DNA of 64,000 nucleotides, taken from the NCBI GenBank assembly GCA_037577475.1, contig CM075204.1:8315355-8379354 (forward strand). Direction: 5' to 3'. Shown piece by piece: positions 56,282-64,000 of the stretch. The notes beneath the pieces are model-generated. The model saw only the letters and a program-made list of their open reading frames with translations. It did not search any database and was not told the DNA's origin. This stretch comes from Chaunax sp. Z400. Taxonomy: Eukaryota > Chordata > Actinopteri > Lophiiformes > Chaunacidae. Positions within the stretch are counted from its first letter, which is position 1, and each line of letters starts with the position of its first letter. A program made the position numbers and the translations under genes.

Positions 56282-59253
56282 GTGTGTTTATAGGAGGTTG
56301 ACTTTTGACTATTTGAAGGTAGTACTTTCTCCACTCTTTACACCCTGGTTTGTTCCTTCTTCCAGGTCAGTAACAGTCACATCCTTTTGGTGATCCACAT
56401 CAGCACGGCGAGCCAGACCATCAAGGTCTCCATCAATGACTCGCCAGCGCAGGTAGACGAGCATAGTGACAAATACCATTCATTGAGCTTACTCCTTTCT
56501 GTTCCATTTCTGTATTATATTCTGACGTTTTTTCCATTTTCCTCAGGTATTGGTGAGTTTCTTCACCAAGACGGCAAATAAGAGAGTTCTGCTGGGCATC
56601 CCCGACAACATGTGTGAGGCAGACTTTGTGCTACGTGTGTGTGGACGGTACGTCGGATGCTGAATGTCATGATGTCATCAAAGTAGGTTTAATCAGACAG
56701 TTATTATTTTTAAACAGTAGTATCTGATCACTCAGGGAGGAGTACCTGTATGGGGATAAACCGCTGCAGAACTTCAACTGGATCCGTCAGTGTCTGAAGA
56801 ACGGGGAGGAAATCCACCTGGTTCTTGAGACGCCACCTGACCCTGACCTAGATCTGGTCCAGACGGAGGACTGGGCCCAAGTGGATGATTGCACTGGAGT
56901 AGCAGGTAACCATTTAAATGAATCCAATCACTGAGATTTGGCCAAACCTGGTTCATTATTTAGAGATAATAATTCTCCTCCTTACTGCTCTTCAGGCACC
57001 CATGAGCAGTTGACCATTGATGAGAAGGACCATGAACGAGTGTTAACCATCTCAATGTGGGACTGTAACAGGAAGTTCAGGGTGAAGGTGCTGGGTATTG
57101 ACATCCCAACTCTCCCCAAAATCCCAGAGTTTATCGTCTTCATAGAGGCCAGCATCTTCCACGGCCAACAGCTTTTAGCCCAGGTAATCACACCTTCAAA
57201 CACACAAGAGAATCAATGTGATGATGACGGCTGTGACTTTAGGGCAACTAAAATCGCTGTGATTGGCAGTGTGTTTTTGCAACAAGCTATTTTAGGAAGC
57301 ACTTATTTTCTAAAACGCATAAACACACATAACCAGTAGGTTTAGGCAGAGGAGATTGCATACTTTAACCCTGCTGTCACTCTCTCAGGAGAGGACGTCC
57401 TCTAAAACCTTCAATGAAGAAGTTCTGTGGAACTGCTGGCTGGAGTTTGACATAAAGATTAAGGACCTGCCTAAAGGAGCACGCCTCAACCTCCAGGTAG
57501 GCAGTAACTTCAGAGGACCGATGGGACTGTTTTACATTGAGTCGCTGTAATGTTTACAACAACTCATCACCAAGTAGATATTTTCGGTAGAAAGCATATT
57601 TTGGTGGATAAAGACTTTCCGCATGCTCCGATGACAATCTAACCTATTTCTCCTGCCCAGGTGGTTTGTGGGAAGCAGCCCCAGATGCAAAATTCCAAAG
57701 GAGGAGGCTCGGCCTACCACGATAATACAGCAGGAACGGGCAACCATGATGGTGAGGTCTCCTAAAACTTGCCTCCTGTGTTATGTTGATCCTTGCTGGA
57801 TCGAGGCTTATTCACGCGTCTGCATGTTTTTCAGGAAAGAACAAGAGTCGTCTTCTCTACTACGTCAACCTTCTGCTGATCGACCACCGCTCTCTGCTCC
57901 GCCAGGGCGAGTTCATCCTCCACATGTGGAAGATGCCAGAGAAGTGCGAGGAGAGCAGCAGCAGCATCAACGCAGACAAGCTCACCTCGGCCACCAACCC
58001 AGACAAAGCCTCCTCCATGGCCATCGCCATTTTACTGGACAAGTACTGCTACCCCGTGGTGCTCCCCAAGAGCCGAGACGTGGGCCGGGACATCACGGCC
58101 GGGGGCGAGGAGAACGGGGGACAGGAGCGAGGTCAGAGAGAGATGCCGAATCACCTGAAAAAACATTTTGCGGCCATTGTGAACACGGACCCGCTGCATC
58201 CGCTCAGTCCTGAAGACAAAGAGCTGTTGTGGCATTTCAGACATGAGTGCATGCGCTACCCCGGGTATTTATTTTATACCACAGAAATTGTCGTGCAAGG
58301 TGTTGCATGCATCACTTTTTAAAAACTTGTTTTGCGATATAGAATCGTCTCACGGATCTCTTCATGCCTTCTTGTCTTCAGGGCCTACCCAAAGCTCCTG
58401 GGTTCAGTCAAGTGGGGGAAACAGGAAGATGTTTTGGAAACTCACCGTCTGTTGGAGCGCAGCAGTGCTTGGGACAGGAGGTAAGAGAACCTTCTCAATA
58501 CACAAACACACACACACATATATATATATATCTCTATTGTCAGTACATTTAGTATCCCATCACCTGTCACCATGTTGTTCCTGCTCAGTGTTGTGGATGT
58601 TGGTCTGGCCATGCAGCTGCTGGACTGTCACTACTCCGACGCTCAGGTTCGCTCAATGGCCGTCAGGAAGCTGGAGACTCTGGAAGATGATGATGTGCTC
58701 AGATACCTTCTGCAGCTCGTACAGGTGGACCTTCTATGTTCTATGTCTTTTTGTAATCCATGCACAGCTGAAGGAAATGAATTCAGTACTGCTTCTGCTT
58801 TTTTTCTACTTCTAGTTGACTAAATGTCACATTGAAATGAATGAGTGAAATAAAGTAAATCCAAATATCAGCCATCAGCTTATAAAGTAGCTGAAATGAT
58901 ATTTTACACACAAAAAAAATCTGTCAAAATTAGCCTCACCATGACCATATATGGCATTAAAATGCTGTTTCCTTTTTGATGCATCACTCATCACTCATCG
59001 GCATCTTTCATGCATAAGCTATGTAGTGAGGGGTTGCCAGATATTTTTGGAACTATTTGTGTCCTTTAAGACATATCTTATCCGTAGTGTTCTGGTTGTC
59101 ATGTAGCCACATTCTGGAATCAAGAGCCGCCATTTCTTTCCATGACTTTCACGTGAGAGATGCATGTATGGATGTAGGTTTAGTGGACTGACATCATCAC
59201 CTGTCACTGATGAACCTAGTCGTATAATTATTTAACAAAATATGCTTAAAAAA

Positions 59254-59313
<60 letters not shown>

Positions 59314-62300
59314 GGGCCAGGCCTCACTGATTACTGCACTAAAACTAATTTATAGCATCACTGATTGTGGTTTAAACTGGATCATATTTGATTGATTCCC
59401 TGCCGTCAAACTGGCATCCACCGCCCTCAGATGCTGTGTTCTGTCTGGACATTGAGCCAAGACACATTCGGTGCTAATGCTACTGGCTGCTATGAACGGC
59501 AGTCAATCAGTGACAAGTCCCTCCCTCCCTGACCTCCTTTTACAGGAAATACAAAAATGTGTGGAAGCAAGTAGATTTCTGCCTTCTGTTTCCATGTGGA
59601 ATGCAACAACACATAGTGATTACCCAAAATGGAAAACACACCGATGATGACACACTGACTGATTCACAGTTCCACTATCTGACAACCTCATGCAAAGAGG
59701 AAGCTCAGCTGATGCACACGCCTGCTTGTCTTCTGATGTGTTTCCATAGCGACTCTGTGGTCAACTTTGCACGAGCAATGTGAATGAACAGCTGAGACTA
59801 ACAAAGGGCCCTTTGGTCTAGTCTGGCAGAGGAGCAGCTCTTACCGTCTCACATACTGTTGTGTCTTCATCATAAGAGATAAGATAAGATAAGATATCCC
59901 ATTATTAGTCCCACAGTGGGGAAATTTACAGCATTGCAGCAGCACAGTGTACAAAAACACAGCAGGAGGAGGGGAAATAATATTTTAAAAAAATACAATA
60001 CAATAAAGGAGGGGGGTAAAGTGTCTCAAAAATATTTCACAAATACTATTACAAAAGTGTCTCAGTATTGCAATAAAAAAGTACTACAATTAGTTAGGTC
60101 TACTGGGAGCAGTGCTGATTGTACAGTCTAACAGCTGCAGGAAGGAAAGACCTGTGAAAGCGCTCCTTCACGCACTTTGGGTGAAGCAACCTGTCGCTGA
60201 AGGAGCTCTCCAGTGCTGTTACTTGGTCCCGCATCGGGTGGGAGTGATTGTCCATTATGGATGACAGCTTAGTTGTCATCCTCCTTCCTCCCACCACCTC
60301 CACTGGGTCCAGGGGGCATCCCAGGACAGAGCTGGCCTTCCTTATCAGTTTGTCGAGTCTTTTCCTGTCCGACACTGAGATGCCGCTGCCCCAGCAGACC
60401 ACACCATAAAAAATGGCTGATGCCACCACGGTGTCGTAAAATGTCTTGAGGAGTGCTCCGCGCACTCCAAATCATGTGAGCTTTACGGGATGGGGACGGT
60501 TTCAATCCAAAGATTGTTCAAAGACATGTGTCTGTATGGGATACTATTTACTGATAGTATATTTACGCTGTGCAGTTTCTGGCTCATCACACTCTAACCT
60601 CTGAACTCGGTCTGTTAAAAGTACCCTGTGAAGTTTTGTATTCCAAGCTTTTCTTTTGTGCTCCCGAGGAACTTGAAACATTTTTCATGTACTTCCTACC
60701 TCATAAAACATTTACAAAGCCTGTTTTTTTGTTTTTGTTTTACAATGTCTTGAATGTGGTTTTATTCACAGAAGTTTGAGGTCCTCCTCTCTGTTCTCTT
60801 GGTACATGTTTCACTACACACTTGGTTAAAATTTCTCCTTATGCCCTTTAAATCCGACTCTAATAAATATCAGACATTCACGTCGTGTTGTTAAAAGAAA
60901 ACCAGCTTATATTTAGGTTGATGTGTCTCCTACAGGCGGTCAAGTTTGAGCCTTATCATGACAGCTCGCTGGTCAGGTTCCTGCTGAAGAGAGCTCTGAG
61001 GGTAAGCACACAATGAGTGTTTGTGTGTGTTTGTGTTATCCGTCTTTTTGCCCATTCATCTTATTGCATTATTTTTCTTTTTCACGATGATGGAAAAGTT
61101 TGTAATGAATATTTAATTTAGTCTTATTGTATCTGGTTTCTACCTGATGTTAGCTGTAGAAATATACCAGTGCACATTATGTGCACATTATGTGCACATA
61201 TTTTAAACCTCCATCATGGAGGTTATGTTTTTTGTTGGTTGGTTTGTTTGCTTGTTAGCAGGATTACACAAAAACTACTGGATGGTGTCCCTCAAGACTT
61301 GGTGAAAGGATTTGGTGAGGACGAAGAAGGAATCCCTTTAATTTAGGTGCAGATTCAGATAAAGGAGTGGATCCAGGAACTTATAACATTGCAAGGGCAT
61401 TTGTCATCATTTTCCCCAAATTACAGGAAAAACACTAAACCGATTTTTGCCGGGGTGGATCATGGACCAGACAGGCAAAACAGATGTGTAGGATTGTTCT
61501 GCCTTGGTGGAGGTATGTTCTCAGTCAGTGCCATTCTAGGTTTTCTGAATTTGTTTTGTCTTCTCTCCACAGAGTAAACGCATCGGCCATTTTCTCTTCT
61601 GGTTCCTACGTAGTGAGATTGCCCAGTCCATGCATTACCAACAGAGGTATGCTGTTCTGCTGGAGGCCTACCTGAGAGGCTGTGGTGAAGACATGCTGCA
61701 GGACTTCAGGAAACAGGTGAGCAAGAAATCCGCATGTCTTTCACAGAATCAGTGTCGTCTTATCGCAAATAAATTGTTGCTCCCGAAATAGATGACTATA
61801 GATAAACCAGTTCAATTCAATTCAGTTTTTTTTATATAGCCCCAAATCACACAAAAGGGGGGAAGAGAGATGGGGGGAGAGAAACTTGAAAGGAACTCTG
61901 AGAATTCAGATAAAAAGTTGTCATTTACTAAAACAGCTGTGTTTTAGTAAAGGTTAGTGTGTTTTGTGTTTTGTAACCCAACATCATGAATCCAAAATTT
62001 GCCTCAAGGGGCTTCACAGCCTGGACATCATATGACACCCTCTATCCTTTAACCCTAGAGGAGAGGGAGTCATGTGACCTTTAGTCAGATTAGCAGTCTG
62101 TCTTTTAATCAGCTCTTTCAGCAAGTGACCCAATGAACTGCTGGTCTGCAGGTGGGGATGACTGAAGCCCTGCAGAAAGTCACCCGTGAGATTAAAACCA
62201 TGTCGGCCGACAAATACGATGTTACTGCACAAGGTGAGATGGAGAAATGAAACTTTCAGAGCATCCTGCTGCTCTGTGGATGCAAAGCACTGAAACTATC

Positions 62301-63790
62301 CTTCAATAATCAGTTCTCTCACCGATGTTTTAATATACAATATATTCATTTTTGAGGCACAACTTAAAACATAGTCGTTTAAACTTTATGTGATTATTAG
62401 TTTTGTGTATTTACTTTCTTGATTTTAGACTGAACAGCTAAGGATATGCAAATATCAAAAAATCAAAGGTTCAGTTTGACGTCCTCTACGGCATCGCTTA
62501 CATGAGCTAATTCTCACTACTGCTGCTACCGCTGCTACATTTCACTTGATGCTCAGTGTCAGTTTGTTTTCACTCCCTCGAAGTCTATGACGTGCACACG
62601 TTCCTGTCTTAAATGTAGAAAACAAAACACGCCAAGAACAAAGACTGAATTCAGTAGCAGCAGTTAGTGTAAACATCAAATCTAGCATGGTCTAAAGAGA
62701 AAACACATCTCAAGCAGTGTGTGTATGTGTGTGTGCGCACATGTGTGTTGTTTGCTTCTCAGTGGTGTTTCAGTTGCGTCAGAAGCTGGAGACTCTGCAG
62801 TTGTCCGGTCTGCCCGAGGGTTTCAGGGTCCCGTATGATCCTGGACTCCGAGCTGGAGCCTTGCTGGTGAGGGTCAAACTCATCCAAACACACACATATA
62901 CAATATCAGTAGAAAAAAACCATGCACACTCACACCCACACATACAATGCCAGTAGAGAAAACCATGGACACTTACACCCACACATACAATGCCAGTAGA
63001 GAAAACCATGGACACTTACAGCCACACACACAATGCCAGTAGAGAAAACCATGGACACTTACACCCACACATACAATGCCAGTAGAGAAAACCATACACA
63101 CTTAAACCTAGATGTCTGCAAGAAGAAAGAAGATTTAAAAGTGAAATGAACCAATATGAAAACTTGTGAATATACAAAGATAAATCCTGTTTATGCACAT
63201 TCAGATCGAGCAGTGCAAAGTGATGGCATCTAAGAAGAAGCCGCTTTGGCTGCAGTTTAAACGCGCTGACCCCACCACTCTGTCCAAAGACCCCATCGGC
63301 ATCATCTTTAAAGACGGAGATGACCTCAGACAGGATATGCTCATCCTGCAGGTGTGTGGCAACACAGTCTCTAACACAAATGACAACAAGTGGCTGAAGA
63401 AAGACTCTTTGCACTTAGTTTCCTGTCGTGTCCCTTCAGATTCTGCTGATCATGGAGTCGATCTGGGAGACTGAATCACTGGATCTCTGTCTGTTACCAT
63501 ATGGCTGCATCTCCACTGGAAACAGAATAGGTTAGTTATTATGCTGATATGAAAAACAGATCATATTTTTATTACAATACAGTTTTATGTAAGATAATAT
63601 AATATTATATTAGAGCCGTTCTGTGATATTTACCGTGTGTCTTTACTGCTGTATTGAAGGTATGATTGAAACTGTGAAGGATGCCACCACCATTGCTAAC
63701 ATCCAGCAGAGTGTTGTCGGAAGCACTGGAGCGTTTAAAGATGAAATCCTTTATCAGTGGCTCCGGGACAAGTGTGTCAGTGAGGACAAG
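55448..63790 (+). CDS. pik3cg: PI3-kinase catalytic subunit gamma (3' truncated by window), gene-level entry
   Basis: A class IB PI3-kinase catalytic subunit (p110 gamma) that phosphorylates PIP2 to PIP3 downstream of G-beta-gamma and Ras in leukocytes and heart. I place 19 coding exons starting at 55448, 55763, 56019, 56366, 56547, 56736, 56996, 57389, 57661, 57835, 58382, 58589, 60936, 61573, 62152, 62763, 63205, 63440 and 63660, with agreeing phases. They give 940 codons of about 1,100. The missing end would hold the catalytic loop and activation loop. The ATG at 55448 directly follows an acceptor-like TAG and precedes a basic RRRRRKK segment, as in mammals. In mammals, as I recall, one large exon covers roughly the N-terminal half. 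Here it is divided by many introns. Confidence 0.95.
56366..56905 (+). CDS. pik3cg: pik3cg exons 4-6 (coding), Ras-binding domain
   Basis: Exons 56366-56452, 56547-56647 and 56736-56905. They read VIHISTASQTIKVSINDSP, FVLRVCGREEYLYGDKPLQ and WIRQCLKNGEEIHLVLETPP, followed by DDCTGVAG. This matches the Ras-binding domain of p110 gamma, including the RVCGR(D/E)EYL motif. The introns are under 100 bases and contain nothing else. Confidence 0.93.
56996..57751 (+). CDS. pik3cg: pik3cg exons 7-9 (coding), C2 domain first part
   Basis: Exons 56996-57183, 57389-57496 and 57661-57751. They encode LTISMWDCNRKFRVKVLGID, IEASIFHGQQLLAQ, EEVLWNCWLEFDIKIKDLPK and then a divergent Gly/Asn/Gln-rich loop (exon 57661-57751), which corresponds to the variable loop between C2 strands. 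The C2 domain mediates membrane contact. Confidence 0.93.
57835..61716 (+). CDS. pik3cg: pik3cg exons 10-14 (coding), end of C2 and helical domain
   Basis: Exons 57835-58264, 58382-58480, 58589-58724, 60936-61001 and 61573-61716. They encode LLYYVNLLLIDHRSLLRQGE, INADKLTSATNPDKASSM, SPEDKELLWHFRHECMRYPG, VGLAMQLLDCHYSDAQVRSM, DDDVLRYLLQLVQAVKFEPY and GHFLFWFLRSEIAQSMHYQQ, in the order of C2 end and helical repeats. The 2.2-kb intron 58725-60935 carries an (AT)n array and a reversed LINE end. The intron before 61573 carries a fish repeat. Confidence 0.94.
59261..59310 (+). repeat. (AT)25 microsatellite
   Basis: A perfect AT run of about 50 bases. It is self-complementary and may extrude as a cruciform. 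Confidence 0.95.
59876..60475 (-). mobile_element. LINE 3' end with reverse-transcriptase C-terminal fragment
   Basis: The minus strand from 60465 encodes LLKTFYDTVVASAIFYGVVC, then KRLDKLIRKASSVLGCPLDP and KERFHRSFLPAAVRLYN-stop at 60100, the C-terminus of a fish non-LTR reverse transcriptase. The 3' UTR follows to a GATAA-repeat tail at 59876-59896. The element is severely 5' truncated. This 121-residue frame is open but is retroelement and not a host gene. Confidence 0.85.
61205..61520 (+). repeat. Fish interspersed repeat with inverted ends
   Basis: It starts CCTCCATCATGGAGGTTATG and ends GCCTTGGTGGAGGTATG, imperfect inverted copies. The interior includes 'gcaggattacacaaaaacta' and 'aagacttggtgaaaggattt', the typical body of a repeat spread through fish introns. 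It is non-coding. A second fragment is at 32636-32765. Confidence 0.65.
61805..62065 (-). repeat. Interspersed repeat, reversed LINE 3' end
   Basis: It begins 'caattcaattcagttttttt', then 'tatatagccccaaatcaca', and later 'gcctcaaggggcttcacagc', which is the usual reversed 3' region of a common fish LINE/SINE tail. It lies in the intron upstream of exon 62152. Confidence 0.6.
62152..63790 (+). CDS. pik3cg: pik3cg exons 15-19 (coding), start of kinase domain
   Basis: Exons 62152-62233, 62763-62866, 63205-63351, 63440-63530 and 63660-63790. They encode ALQKVTREIKTMSADKYDV, LPEGFRVPYDPGLRAGALL, VMASKKKPLWLQFKRADP (with the phosphate-binding Lys), IGIIFKDGDDLRQDMLILQ, LLPYGCISTGNRIGMIE and ANIQQSVVGSTGAFKDEI. 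This is the kinase N-lobe and the start of the C-lobe. The DRHND catalytic loop and DFG activation loop are not in the window. Confidence 0.95.
62884..63105 (+). repeat. Minisatellite, about five copies of a ~43-bp unit
   Basis: Each unit contains 'acaatgccagtagagaaaac' followed by 'catggacacttac' and a CA-rich joint. The first copy is the most divergent (AATATCAGTAG...). It begins about 20 bases after the donor of the preceding pik3cg exon (ends 62866) and lies in a 338-base intron. Confidence 0.9.
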
Positions 63791-64000
63791 GTACACAATA
63801 GTCAACATGCAGATAGTTATTGATGGGCTTATCAAGATTATAAATCTTAGATAAATTAGATTACAAATCACTCTGAACATTGAAAGCATTAAATATTCCT
63901 TCAGCTCAATAAGTAGTGACCGTATGTTCCAAACAGAATTATGGATTCACTAATACAATTAATTTTATTCAAACCTTTATTTAAGACTCACTTGAGGAAC
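63791..64000 (+). other. pik3cg: Start of the next pik3cg intron
   Basis: A GT donor at 63791 opens an intron that runs out of the window. Nothing else was recognised. Confidence 0.7.

Larger units (their letters stand above)
58725..60935 (+). other. pik3cg: pik3cg intron 12, repeat-bearing
   Basis: It contains the (AT)25 array at 59261-59310 and the minus-strand LINE remnant at 59876-60475. The remainder (58725-59260, 59311-59875 and 60476-60935) shows nothing I can identify. Confidence 0.7.

Noticed and set aside
60100..60465. Open minus-strand frame of 121 codons as a possible host gene
   Set aside because: It matches the C-terminus of a fish LINE reverse transcriptase and is followed by a GATAA tail.
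62884..63105. CRISPR array
   Set aside because: The repeats are tandem without unique spacers and lie in a vertebrate intron, so this is a minisatellite.

Overview
The window is nuclear DNA of a teleost fish. The genes have many small exons with vertebrate splice sites. The introns and intergenic DNA carry Tc1-like relics, a tRNA-derived SINE, LINE fragments with fish-type 3' tails, and very many (TG)n and (ATT)n microsatellites. I cannot name the species from the sequence alone.

Three protein genes are present. (1) ptprz1, a receptor tyrosine phosphatase of the PTPRZ type, lies on the + strand from about 7.6 to 41.5 kb; its signal-peptide exon is not visible and is probably upstream of the window. 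Its exons encode a carbonic-anhydrase-like domain, one fibronectin III domain, a Ser/Thr-rich stalk, a transmembrane segment, the active phosphatase domain D1 and the inactive D2. (2) hbp1, an HMG-box transcription factor with an AXH domain, lies on the - strand from about 46.5 to 53.1 kb and converges on ptprz1. (3) pik3cg, the PI3-kinase gamma catalytic subunit, lies on the + strand from about 54.3 kb, diverges from hbp1, and is cut by the window end inside the kinase domain.

Layout: 1-7577 has no gene and holds repeats (one CpG-rich ~1.1 kb repeat candidate). 7578-41470 is ptprz1 with large repeat-filled introns. 41471-44484 is ptprz1 3' flank or UTR. 44485-46543 is hbp1 3' flank or UTR. 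46544-53100 is hbp1. 53.1-54.2 kb is the intergenic space between two divergent promoters. 54.25-64 kb is pik3cg.

The most striking observation is the large exon of ptprz1 at 28521-30091, which in other vertebrates encodes the chondroitin-sulfate-bearing region of the long isoform. It keeps plausible splice sites at both ends and coding-like, Ser-Gly-rich acidic peptides, but these are spread over all three frames through at least nine frame changes, eight of them in the same direction. The other exons of the gene are intact and join in frame without it. This locus therefore appears able to make only the short receptor form, of about 1.4 thousand residues. Other points of interest are a GC-AG intron in D1, splice acceptors that abut TG repeats, a stop-free 84-nt intron in pik3cg, and a 240-bp inverted repeat enclosing a rearranged LINE.
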